This document shows, in pieces, positions 18,001 through 25,252 of a stretch of 40,913 nucleotides of DNA. Numbering within the stretch: the first letter of the stretch is position 1; each line of letters opens with the position of its first letter. The notes beneath the pieces were generated by a model that ran no database searches, was not told the origin of the DNA, and worked only from the letters and a program-made list of their open reading frames with translations. Source of the stretch: Bradyrhizobium jicamae (GTDB lineage: Bacteria > Pseudomonadota > Alphaproteobacteria > Rhizobiales > Xanthobacteraceae); the NCBI RefSeq assembly GCF_001440395.1, contig NZ_LLXZ01000009.1, positions 1-40,913 of the forward strand. The letters are read 5' to 3'. The position numbers and the translations under genes were made by a program.

Positions 18001-18223
18001 GATTATCGACATCGGACGGTGGCGGCACGAACGCGTCCAAAGTCAACTTGCTCTTCGCTTCTCGGGACAGTTGCTGCTCGAAGGTGTGAACGACTTCTTG
18101 AACGTCTTCTTTGCTATGAGGGATCTGCAAGAGTCGAATGGCATCCGAATTTCCGAGCTCGCCGGCTGCGGCGAGCCTGGAGGCCTCGCGGATCATTCCG
18201 CTGCTACGAATCGTTGTGCCCAC
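15005..18223 (-). CDS. Three-domain fusion: acetoacetate-decarboxylase-like, DUF3237 and cytochrome P450
   Basis: A 1072-residue fusion. Residues about 50-260 resemble the acetoacetate decarboxylase beta-barrel (VVLNELQYYNGQMVHLYGEC, AAMFIVVAAVADN); the catalytic lysine could not be placed. Residues about 413-560 are a DUF3237 domain closely similar to that in the neighbouring gene. Residues about 590-1072 are a cytochrome P450: the K-helix ExxR is in ELFRVISP and the heme-ligand loop is FGFGYRRCAG with Cys1017 (codon at 15173-15175). The I-helix region lacks the usual Ala-Gly-x-x-Thr oxygen-activation motif, which suggests a peroxide-driven or isomerising P450 rather than a classic monooxygenase. 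It is the first gene of the minus-strand cluster that includes the encapsulin shell. I infer action on an isoprenoid or lipid. The start is not confirmed by a strong ribosome site. Confidence 0.82.
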   Translation of the reverse strand: MGTTIRSSGMIREASRLAAAGELGNSDAIRLLQIPHSKEDVQEVVHTFEQQLSREAKSKLTLDAFVPPPSDVDNQRYEPLFDKYIITGKTYTTTSGAVVLNELQYYNGQMVHLYGECSNVPLVNAALAGSGYRPMTLKYADGRQAAIAQLWSNKFTDTSIRPYAAMFIVVAAVADNAPESQASLRAASNGASSVLVMLDGSFDPATAVYENEARMYMFRLLDTTQVAIDVGRERMGTDKRPGIIDMACNGRRLHLSIKDQHRRGVVQGDLELATDPTAYGSVVAQAAKTAGITLQALPRGTECVYPAVARIGQGAVVCWQWRSDVAPLLQPVMPGSLLFDRSSEEGRTLLAWGFTPKVLGFFPKVRGVITGLSDQTQRYARDSSAACAGTANAGSRPRSRASGEAASPPSRLPWNTSFLGSLKVALRKDLVGPMSDGLRVNWHITEGTFVGPGHDAVVLPGAADWMHIRPDGIAIVNVRACFETRERVRVYGAYSGVADFGPDGYARALRDEYDRQIPAVVTPTYETADPRLEWLNRVQCIGVGRVDMTALRAEFDIYGVRVGERAQEASSAAAQSPIPEQIITAIERFRTAIPANFDPNYVEKVVIPFFLTNIYEGERPLLPMIDPNFSKENALPHDVFGLIYRDWKPTPEEGVMVFLQGLEKRGENNLRKRIYFSAVTPDLYKPMYRAKVTAFFDKLLDQKFADRPFMRHYLDHYFDLYWDLHLGLVGSDIPREVREIGEAFNTVFAYRDPLLPITYHNYMKVRELQDFLKSWIGERISDIQSGKTKNPERTMAWHWLKNAQDSGHFSKKDMVVECLHDFVALSQWGNAIFRVMSLLSEDGGDQAVRASFQKTMSGNFDTAGGAPFSPLELFVMELFRVISPNGGSVSTIHDARSSVHGGALQQKVGLPFERDSYVSTPHTSTSLDSIHWTDPNTFDPQRYLRVPTSAQINDDKCRQIGLARCPFDITSFKVKDGRNARIKNSGFGTLFVVADERSYPVCDYAGFAPFGFGYRRCAGERLTILVFEDFLRKVWRDKIVFRKLDLANPARVPVGLDAVIQDDIGFNRFPLR

Positions 18224-18684
18224 GCTGGTCGCCCTCGAATAGAATCAACCGCGCTAGGAGCCGCGCCGACTGTGTCCGTTCGAACCATTATTCCTGAGCG
18301 CGAAGGTCGGAATGTATAATATCCTGCTGATCCTTGCGAATGCCACACTGATCAACCTCCTGGAAGCGATCCAATTGAGGTATGTGTTGAGCATCAAGCA
18401 CAACTAAGAATGGCAAGGCAGCGCCACGGTGTCAATCGGCGTGCGAGCCAAACACGAAGCCGGCCTCGATCCGCGACCACCTTGAGAATTGGTTTCGCGC
18501 GGATTCCGGAAGAATATTCGAAGACTCACGGGCGACGAGTGTAGCGGTGCGGTACTCGTAAAACTTCTGCAACACCTTCGCCACATAAACCCGTCCTCGA
18601 CGTCGATGAAGTTGCGCAGAACGTTGGCTTTGGATGTGACGCGGCCATCATACTTTTCAGCCGCCTCATGGTAGCTGGCACATC
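18224..18684. other. Intergenic region upstream of the P450 cluster
   Basis: About 460 bases which should contain the promoter of the minus-strand encapsulin/P450 cluster. I could not assign promoter boxes. No gene was recognised. Confidence 0.4.
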
Positions 18685-18929
18685 ATGTCAGTTTATCGGT
18701 GCAATAAGACCGACCAGGAGATGCGCGAAATCAAAGTCAACATGGCTGGCATCACCTCCGGTATGCGGACAGACACGCAAGCGGGAACGCCCCTCTCTCG
18801 ACGACGCCCACCTCGGTGACCATCGAACAGCTTGCACTGAAGACCGCGGTCTTGATCGATGGTGACTTCATTACGTTCTACAACGCCGCATTCATCGACC
18901 GACTGACGTCTTCAGCCACGAAGCCATAG
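18685..18929 (+). pseudogene. Frameshifted copy of the small gene at 22536
   Basis: The ATG at 18685 opens a frame starting MSVYRCNKTDQEMREIKVN that aligns with MPVYLCNKTDQAMRDIEIG of the gene at 22536. At about 18795-18815 the frame is broken by a net two-base insertion (or one-base loss). The similarity resumes in another frame as TIEQLALKTAVLIDG and FIDRL, ending at a stop at 18927-18929. This is a decayed paralogue of unknown function. The two copies flank the nuclease/DUF2958/SNF2 block. Confidence 0.7.
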
Positions 18930-19192
18930 TAGGGAGCTTTGTCTCCCCTACGCCTAAGGCAAAGTCGCGGACATCCCCCCAGCTATAGACCGGCCAGGAA
19001 CCATCAGCGCCGTCCTCGACGGTGAAATGGAAATCCTTCAGGTGCTTCGCTTCCAGCATCCTCAACATGTCCGAAAACTGCCCGCCCTCGCGTGACCTCA
19101 AGCGAGAGGTGCAACGACGGAAGGTGTTCGGCTTTGAATAGAAGACCAGCGTCCGGAAACTCTCTCTTCATTGGGGTCGGCGTCGTAATCAT
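18892..19192 (-). pseudogene. Frameshifted small hypothetical gene
   Basis: Two overlapping minus-strand frames join into one plausible protein: MITTPTPMKREFPDAGLLF...LPSLHLSLE in one frame, then EGGQFSDMLRMLEAKHLKDF, FTVEDGADGSWPVYSWGDV in the next. The break is near 19095-19105. The joined product would be about 98 residues. I do not recognise the family. A natural one-base change or a sequencing error could explain it. Confidence 0.4.
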
Positions 19193-19597
19193 GACGATGC
19201 CGGGCCAGGTGAAGCGCGCCTCAGCAGAGCACCCTCACACCACGACAGATTCTATGGTAACTCGCAAGCATCACCATCCTAACTTGCAACTGCCGCGGTT
19301 TCGAGGAAGGGCTCGCGGCTGATCTGAGAGCATTGGCTAGCCTTAGAGCCGAAACAGCTCTTTTCTGTCCGTGCAGGCCAAATGACACTCTATATCCAAT
19401 AACCTCCTGTAACCTTCCCTACCTACCCATATCCCACATTTGCCCTTACCTCTTGCTATGCGGCCGTCTCGGTCTCTTGTCCGAACCTGGGCTGCCGCTG
19501 AACCGAGCCTGCGAGCCGGAAAGTCGGCCCAACCGAGCCGGTAAACATCCGCACCCGTCATCTGAATCTTGCGCGTCATCATCACCGCGAGATTTTC
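19193..19597. other. Intergenic region without a convincing gene
   Basis: About 400 bases upstream of the nuclease-like gene. It probably holds its promoter. Nothing distinctive was seen. Confidence 0.4.
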
Positions 19598-20773
19598 ATG
19601 CAAACGACACCCAGTGCCTCCGCCAGCGCCGCATACCTTCCGCGCGTCCCCCTCGTTCCTGAAGACGTCGCCCGCCGCAACAATGTATTCTTCGAAATCG
19701 ACACGCGCTTCCGCCGCGCCGCTCGCCTTCTTCAATGTCTGTGGTTGAAAGATCGAGGCATCCCCACCGGCCATCATGTTCGCGGTTACGGCGGCGACTC
19801 TGTAACCATGGAGCTTCATTCAACCCTCAGCCCCGACGCAGCCCGGGTCGGGCTCAATTTTCTTTCCCGAGAAATTCATACCTTCGTTCGTCGCGAGTTG
19901 CTGATGCGAGAGGAAGGCGCCGCCATCGACGAAGATCGCCTGCTTGGCAGCGCGCTTAGCTCCATGCCGCTGACCTTCAATATGTTCGGCCCCATGGCCC
20001 TCGACCTCAACCTCGCCACCGCCGTCCTGCGCCAGCTCCTGCCGGACTTCGTCCATCAGGTAACGGGTTTCATGTTCGAGCACTCACCCGGCCGCCGCCA
20101 GGAGCGCTTTCTGAACGACGGCACCGCCTTCGACCTCGCCATCCGCGTCATCACTCCGGATGGGGAAGAAGCCACGATTTTCGTTGAAGTGAAGTACTCC
20201 GAAGACATGGCCGGGCCCGCTGCCAGGCTCCGGGATCGCTACGATGAAGTTTCACGCGCCGTCGGCCTTTTCGTCGACCCGGACAGTCCGATGCTCCGCT
20301 CATTGGCGCTGGAGCAGCTTTGGCGTGAACATATGCTAGCCCAGTTGACCGTCGACCAAGGCCTCACCGCACGGGCCATGTTCATCACGATCGGCCCTCG
20401 CCTCAATCGCCGTGTCATGGCCGCCTTTCGTGTTTACGAAAATGAACTGATTGATGTCGACGACCAAGACCCCGACCGCGTCTCATTCCGGGCCTTTACG
20501 CTGGAACGCTTCATCGATGCCCTTGCGGAAGCCGGCGCCGATGGTCTCGCCCGTGACCTGTGGGGCCGCTATGCCGACTTCGAACGCGTCTACCACCTCG
20601 CTTTGGGCGAATATCTCGACGAGCCCTCAAACTACGCCCTCACGGCGCCGCTTGCTCCGCCTTCGTCCACAAGAGCAAAAGCGTCGCTCAAAGCGGCCAA
20701 AATCGCAATGACGGCAAAGCGAGCGACGAAAAGCAGAGAGCAGACGGTCAAGGGAGTATCCAGTGAAGGATGA
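19598..20773 (+). CDS. PD-(D/E)XK nuclease-superfamily protein
   Basis: A 391-residue protein whose central part has the spacing of a PD-(D/E)XK nuclease core: a likely first acidic residue in GTAFDLAIRVITPDG, then TIFVEVKYSED, where E-V-K is the (D/E)XK element (about residues 177-203). The fold fits the PGN_0703-type putative restriction endonucleases. The C-terminus is a basic lysine/alanine-rich tail. The downstream DUF2958 gene starts at a GTG inside its last codons (11-base overlap), so the two are translated together. In other genomes such pairs sit on plasmids and integrated elements. Function is inferred from motif shape only. Confidence 0.7.
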   Translation: MQTTPSASASAAYLPRVPLVPEDVARRNNVFFEIDTRFRRAARLLQCLWLKDRGIPTGHHVRGYGGDSVTMELHSTLSPDAARVGLNFLSREIHTFVRRELLMREEGAAIDEDRLLGSALSSMPLTFNMFGPMALDLNLATAVLRQLLPDFVHQVTGFMFEHSPGRRQERFLNDGTAFDLAIRVITPDGEEATIFVEVKYSEDMAGPAARLRDRYDEVSRAVGLFVDPDSPMLRSLALEQLWREHMLAQLTVDQGLTARAMFITIGPRLNRRVMAAFRVYENELIDVDDQDPDRVSFRAFTLERFIDALAEAGADGLARDLWGRYADFERVYHLALGEYLDEPSNYALTAPLAPPSSTRAKASLKAAKIAMTAKRATKSREQTVKGVSSEG

Positions 20774-21104
20774 CGCCCTCCTGACAGTCGGTGACCGCGT
20801 CGAACTTCTCGTGAATGCCCTTCATCCTGACGCCGATCACCCACGGGTGGTGAAGCTGTTCATGCCCGATGGCGCAGCGACCTGGCATCTTACCGAATGC
20901 GACCCGGACGATCCGGATCGCCTCTTCGGCCTATGCGACCTGGGCCTCGGCTTTCCCGAGCTTGGTTATGTCAGCCTCGCTGAAATCACTGAGTTGCGAG
21001 GCAAGCTAGGCTTGCCGGTCGAGCGCGACGAACACTTCGTCGCGGATCGACTGCTATCGGCATATGCCGCAACGGCCAGAGCAGCGGGCCGTATAACCGC
21101 TTGA
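20763..21104 (+). CDS. DUF2958 domain protein
   Basis: A 113-residue protein with the hallmark DUF2958 sequence: VVKLFMPDGAATWHLTECD, then LFGLCDLGLGFPELGYVSL and a LRGKLGLPVERDEHF segment. This family of small proteins is typically encoded on plasmids and integrative elements next to SNF2 helicases; its biochemical role is not established. It starts at a GTG overlapping the upstream nuclease-like gene by 11 bases, so it is translationally coupled. The frame is intact, unlike the convergent SNF2 remnant downstream. Confidence 0.9.
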   Translation: MKDDALLTVGDRVELLVNALHPDADHPRVVKLFMPDGAATWHLTECDPDDPDRLFGLCDLGLGFPELGYVSLAEITELRGKLGLPVERDEHFVADRLLSAYAATARAAGRITA

Positions 21105-21475
21105 CGTGGTCGGCAATGAGGGCACCCGATTTGCTGATCCTGTCGAAGATGCAAGCGCCAAAGAAACTGCCCACCCGAATCGTGCGCATCCTATTGATCT
21201 TTCTAGCAGTAAAGTTGGCCCGGAAGGGCTGCGCTTCCAAAGTGTGGTTATTGCGCTTTCGGAAAGCTGTGATGCTTGGAGCTCGACCGCAACAAAGCGG
21301 ATCTTTCGAGGTAAGGTGAAAGGAAATTCAGCAGAGCGTAGAAGCAAGTATCCACCAAACCCTGCGGAAAACACCGTCACACCAAGAACCGACCGACGCC
21401 TATTGCAATTGGGCCGCATAACATGGCTCGTCGGCTCAGGGCTCGATCATCCGCCTGTAACGCCCTTGGCGCCGT
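21105..21475. other. Intergenic region between convergent genes
   Basis: About 370 bases between the DUF2958 gene and the SNF2 remnant. An open frame crosses it but its translation is not protein-like. No terminator hairpin with a U-tract was recognised. Confidence 0.4.
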
Positions 21476-22480
21476 TCAGTAGTCGTCGCGAGCGGCGTGA
21501 TGTATCGGCTGAAGATGCGCCAAAAGGTTGGCACGCACCTCCCGAACGTGTTTGCAATTGCCCCGAAACTCAAAACCCTTGCAACTGCAATCCAGATGCC
21601 CGGCCCTTCCGAACGTCACGCGATAGAGCTCGTTCGGGTTGCGTGAACTTACGAATTCCCACGAACCGGACCGTTCGATCTCGGACTCCCTGGTGCGCCG
21701 TGCTGGAAGCGACTCGGCCAGTGCTTTGACGGTTGCTACCGACGGCCCGCCACTGCGCGCAAGGCGGACCTCCTCCATCAGGGCCGGCGCCAGCGCGCGC
21801 AAGCCGTTTTGCAAGTCGTCCAGAATGGATGCGTCTGGCAGTTCGTCACCTTCGACGGCCGTAATCAGCTCCATTTTCTGGGCTAGAAGTTCGGCGATGT
21901 ACCTGTCGAGTGAATTGGCTGCCTGAAAATACTCCACCGTTACGCTCCTTGTCTGGGCGAGACGATAGCAGCGATCCTCGGCCTGGGTGTGATTGGCGGG
22001 CACCCAGTCCAGGTCTTGGAACAGAACGTGATTGGCAGCCGTCAGCGTAATACCCACCCCGCCGGCAATGATGTTGCACAGGGCGACCTTCACGTCCGGA
22101 TCGTCCTGGAAGCGATCGACCGCCTCCTGTCGCGCCGCAACGCTATCGCTACCTGTGATCGTAACCGCGGCATCGGCCCAGACCTTCCTATGGCGTTCAA
22201 TTCCGGCGCTGTAGCACGTGAAGACGACGACCTTTTCGCCTGCAGCCACGATGTCACGAATGCGTTCTGCCACGGCATCGTGCTTGGCGGCGTGAAGCTG
22301 CGTTCTTACACGTGAGCTGCCCGAGAAATTTCTTGTCGTTCGGCTGGTTCGGATCGGTTCGGTCGTACCAGGACACGAACGATTCGATCGCCTTGAGGAC
22401 CGAGGGCCTTGACGACACATCGACCGGGATCCAGCTTCGCAGCTTTGGCGCGACCGAGGCTACATCATCCTAGCCCCTGA
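21476..22480 (-). pseudogene. Truncated and frameshifted SNF2-family helicase with SWIM zinc finger
   Basis: Only the C-terminal half of a Swi2/Snf2 ATPase remains. From about 22300 down to 21476 the frame is open and carries helicase motifs V and VI (AGGVGITLTAANHVLFQDLD, then QAEDRCYRLAQ) and a terminal SWIM zinc finger (CSCKGFEFRGNCKH). Upstream the similarity continues in another frame (ESFVSWYDRTDPNQPNDKKF), so there is a frameshift near 22312. The N-terminal Walker A/B half is absent. This is a SMARCAL1-like plasmid/element helicase that usually accompanies DUF2958. It cannot be an active motor. Confidence 0.85.
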
Positions 22481-22535
22481 GAACGCTCCCGCCGAAATCA
22501 CGCTATTTTTTCCAGATTGCGGCGCCGCTAACCTG

Positions 22536-22856
22536 ATGCCGGTCTATCTGTGCAACAAGACTGACCAAGCCATGCGCGACATCGAAATCGGTACAGTAGG
22601 CCTCACGATCAAGCTGTCGATGAGCACACCAGACGCCACCGGCAAGACGCCACTTGCAACGACGCGTACCTCGCTGGCGATCGAACAGCTCGCACCAAAT
22701 ACCGCAGTCCTGATCGATCGCTATGATCCCATGTTGGATGCAGACTTCATCACGTCGTACGACGTCGCATTCATCGACAGGAAGGCACAAAGACAGCGCC
22801 GACGTTGCATGATCGGCCCGGGCGGACCGAGCGTGCCGTTTTATCGTGTATGCTGA
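22536..22856 (+). CDS. Small hypothetical protein, paralogue of the broken copy at 18685
   Basis: A 106-residue protein beginning MPVYLCNKTDQAMRDIEIG with a central TSLAIEQLAPNTAVLIDRYD. I do not recognise the family. The related sequence at 18685-18929 shares the first 20 residues and the EQLA...TAVLID segment, so coding conservation is visible. The last 25 residues are arginine-rich and look out of frame, so the C-terminus may also be damaged. No strong ribosome site is present. It lies immediately upstream of the broken PP2C gene. Confidence 0.5.
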   Translation: MPVYLCNKTDQAMRDIEIGTVGLTIKLSMSTPDATGKTPLATTRTSLAIEQLAPNTAVLIDRYDPMLDADFITSYDVAFIDRKAQRQRRRCMIGPGGPSVPFYRVC

Positions 22857-23035
22857 TCGACGCCTGCGACAAGAGCTCACGATAGCGAGGATGGCTAACA
22901 AATTTGGGCTAACCCCCGTACATTTATCGTTTGTTCCGACGCACACTATCGGAGTTGATGCGAGACGGAGGAACTGAACTATTTGGACAGTCGGTCCAAT
23001 TGTCTTTGATCATCAGAGCAGCAAGCGCCATTCAA

Positions 23036-23801
23036 ATGACGGGCTGGACCATAGCTGCATTCACCCATCGCGGTCGGGTGCGCGCAGAAAATGAGGACTC
23101 TATTGCGGCCGATGCTCGAATCCTGACCGGTGACATGAATACACCGGCAAGTGATGATGGCATCGGAAGGCAGCTGCCTCCTGATGATCGCGGACGGCAT
23201 GGGTGGGCACGCGCAAGGCGCGATGGCCAGTCCAGCTGTTCTCGATTATCTCGTTGCAGCTATTGATCGGCTTTCAGATCCAGCCTCCTGCGCCGGAGTC
23301 ATCGAGGAAGCCAATCAACAGCTGTTTGAGCTCCTGCATGAGCGCGAAGAAGCACTCGGTATGGGCACCACCCTGGTGGGAGCCGTTCTGACAGCCGAAC
23401 GGCTAATCACATTCAATGTTGGTGACAGCCGCTGCTACTTGTTCAGCGCAGGCCAACTGGTACAGCTCAGCTACGACGATGTGCCCGAAGGCCGGAACAA
23501 CACCTTCTATCCTCGCCGCTCCCATGTCCTCAGTCAGGCGCTCGGCGGCACTTCGCTTCCCGTCGCGATCGAACCCCACATCTCCGTCGACCCGCCACTT
23601 GCATCTGGAGAGACCTTGCTGCTTTGCACCGATGGCCTCACCGACATGGTTCCAAATCAGGCGATTAGGCATATCTTAGGGACGGCCACGGATCCACTTC
23701 AGGTCGCCCGCAGGCTCGCCGCCAAGGCCTTCAGTTCGGGCGCCAGAGACAACATTTCCCTAATCGTGACTCGCCATTCGGACACACCCTGCCCCTCGTA
23801 A
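23036..23801 (+). pseudogene. PP2C-type serine/threonine phosphatase, frameshifted
   Basis: Two frames together encode a complete PP2C/Stp-type phosphatase of about 255 residues. The first starts MTGWTIAAFTHRGRVRAENE (23036) with the N-terminal E-N-E-D motif. At about 23140-23160 the frame shifts, and the rest follows in the next frame: MIADGMGGHAQG, GMGTTLVGAV, NVGDSRCYLF, LLCTDGLTDMV and ARDNISLIVTRH, so all metal-binding aspartates are present. Family members dephosphorylate Ser/Thr in kinase signalling or type VI secretion control. No kinase is nearby. Because everything but one frame position is preserved, decay is recent or the break is a sequencing error. Confidence 0.85.
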
Positions 23802-23856
23802 AGGCAGGAGCTAACTCACTCGGAGATAAGAGCGCACTAGCTTCGTCTCAACAGGA

Positions 23857-23877
23857 GTATGGGCCAGGATATGGGCC
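23857..23877 (+). repeat. Copy 2 of gtatgggccag-type paired motif
   Basis: The sequence gtatgggccag followed by gatatgggcc matches 2241-2260 with a few changes. It lies 54 bases left of the second tRNA-Ser fragment and 190 bases upstream of the integrase, as arm-type integrase sites often do. Confidence 0.45.
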
Positions 23878-23930
23878 ACCGAACAGCCAAGTTCAGGAAG
23901 CACGGAAAAATCAGGACTTTTCGGCCTGTA

Positions 23931-23946
23931 TGGCGGAGAGGGAGGC
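23931..23946 (-). other. Candidate attachment site: tRNA-Ser 3'-end fragment
   Basis: Identical to 2097-2112 over 16 bases and matching the reverse complement of a serine tRNA 3' end. The tyrosine integrase gene begins 125 bases to the right, the usual arrangement for an att site next to its integrase. No tRNA body follows. I infer the end of one integrated element and the junction to another. Confidence 0.65.
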
Positions 23947-24021
23947 CTTTTACTTTAAGTCCGAGCAGAGCCTAGAAAGTCCAGTTAGGCTAATAGCCTC
24001 AGGCTGTTAACAACTTTCGTC

Positions 24022-24041
24022 GTCCGACCAAGTCCGACCAA
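24022..24041 (+). repeat. Tandem 10-base repeat upstream of the integrase
   Basis: Two adjacent copies of gtccgaccaa. The position between the att core and the integrase start fits a recombination-directionality or integrase arm-binding site, but this is not shown. Confidence 0.5.
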
Positions 24042-24070
24042 ATCCCGCGAAATCCAAAAATTTTTGTGGT

Positions 24071-25252
24071 ATGGAATGTGGCATGAAGCCGGTCGGACGT
24101 CACCCCCAAAAAGCTTTAACTTCTGTTCGAGTGAACAGCTTAGCCGCCCCAGGCCGGTATGGCGACGGCAATGGCTTGTATCTCGTTGTCGATCCGTCCG
24201 GTGCTAAGCGCTGGGTGCTTCGGACGGTGGTGCAAGGTAAGCGCCGCGACATCGGTCTCGGTGGGCTGCGTTTGGTGTCTCTAGCTGAGGCTCGAGTCAA
24301 GGCACTTGAATATCGTCGGCTTGCAAGGGACGGCGGCAACCCGGTCGAAGCGAAACGTCGCGCCAAAGTCGTTCCGACGTTTGCTGATGCTGCGCGCTCC
24401 ACCCTTGAACAGCACCGTGGGGGCTGGAAAAATGAAAAGCACGCTTCAGCGTGGATCAACACCCTCACGACATACGTCTTCCCGATCATGGGCGAGAAGC
24501 GCGTTGACCAAATCGAAACGGCTGACGTCCTTCGCGCCTTATCCCCGATTTGGCTCTCCAAGCCAGAAACCGCCCGACGCATTCGTCGGCGCATAGCCAT
24601 CGTTCTCGACTGGTCGAAAGCGTCCGGGTTTCGAACCGGTGACAATCCAGTTGACAGTGTCAACAAGGGTCTTCCGCGTCAGTCCGAAAAGCGCGGTCAT
24701 TTCGCAGCGATGCCGTATTCTGAAGTGCCTGGGTTCGTCAAGAAGCTCCCCGAGGTGCCGACAAGTCAGTTTGCGCGTCTGGGTTTCGAATTTTTGATCC
24801 TTACGGCCGCAAGGACCAACGAGGTTTTAAGAGCCGATTGGACGGAGATTGACCTCGACAAAGCAATCTGGACGATCCCAGCCGCACGGATGAAGGTCGG
24901 TCGAGAGCACCGAGTTCCTCTGGCTAAGCGTTCCTTGGGCCTGCTGGAGACAGCTCGCGAGATTGGCGGCGATTCCGGGTTGATTTTTCCGGGCCGCCAG
25001 GTCGACGAGCCTATGTCCAATATGATTTTTTTGATGTTACTACGCCGACTGGGAGCAACCTTTACAGCTCACGGCTTCCGATCCGCGTTTCGTGACTGGG
25101 CTTCCGAATGCACAAACTTTCCGCGAGAAGTTTGTGAAATGGCGCTCGCGCATTCAATAAAGGACAAGACAGAGGCCGCTTATCGCCGCGGAGATCTCTT
25201 CGAAAAGCGTCGGCAACTAATGGAAGACTGGAACAATTTTCTATCCTCATAG
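24071..25252 (+). CDS. Tyrosine site-specific integrase (DUF4102 N-terminus, P4 type)
   Basis: A 393-residue phage-P4-type integrase. Residues about 15-100 are the DUF4102 arm-binding domain (AAPGRYGDGNGLYLVVDPSG). The catalytic domain has Arg248 in TAARTNEV, His334 and Arg337 in HGFRSAFRDW, His361 in LAHSIKDK and the nucleophile Tyr371 in EAAYRRGD, so it should be active. Family members integrate islands into tRNA genes, consistent with the tRNA-Ser fragment just upstream. The ATG at 24071 or an in-frame one at 24083 may be used. Its stop overlaps that of the convergent zinc-finger gene. Confidence 0.93.
   Translation: MECGMKPVGRHPQKALTSVRVNSLAAPGRYGDGNGLYLVVDPSGAKRWVLRTVVQGKRRDIGLGGLRLVSLAEARVKALEYRRLARDGGNPVEAKRRAKVVPTFADAARSTLEQHRGGWKNEKHASAWINTLTTYVFPIMGEKRVDQIETADVLRALSPIWLSKPETARRIRRRIAIVLDWSKASGFRTGDNPVDSVNKGLPRQSEKRGHFAAMPYSEVPGFVKKLPEVPTSQFARLGFEFLILTAARTNEVLRADWTEIDLDKAIWTIPAARMKVGREHRVPLAKRSLGLLETAREIGGDSGLIFPGRQVDEPMSNMIFLMLLRRLGATFTAHGFRSAFRDWASECTNFPREVCEMALAHSIKDKTEAAYRRGDLFEKRRQLMEDWNNFLSS

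Noticed and set aside
19343..19823. Minus-strand frames opposite the nuclease-like gene start
   Set aside because: They are antisense to the coding start of the PD-(D/E)XK gene and have no ribosome site or recognisable motif.
21106..21729. 207-codon plus-strand open frame
   Set aside because: It runs antisense into the SNF2 remnant and its translation is Arg/Pro/Ser-rich without protein character; a product of high GC.
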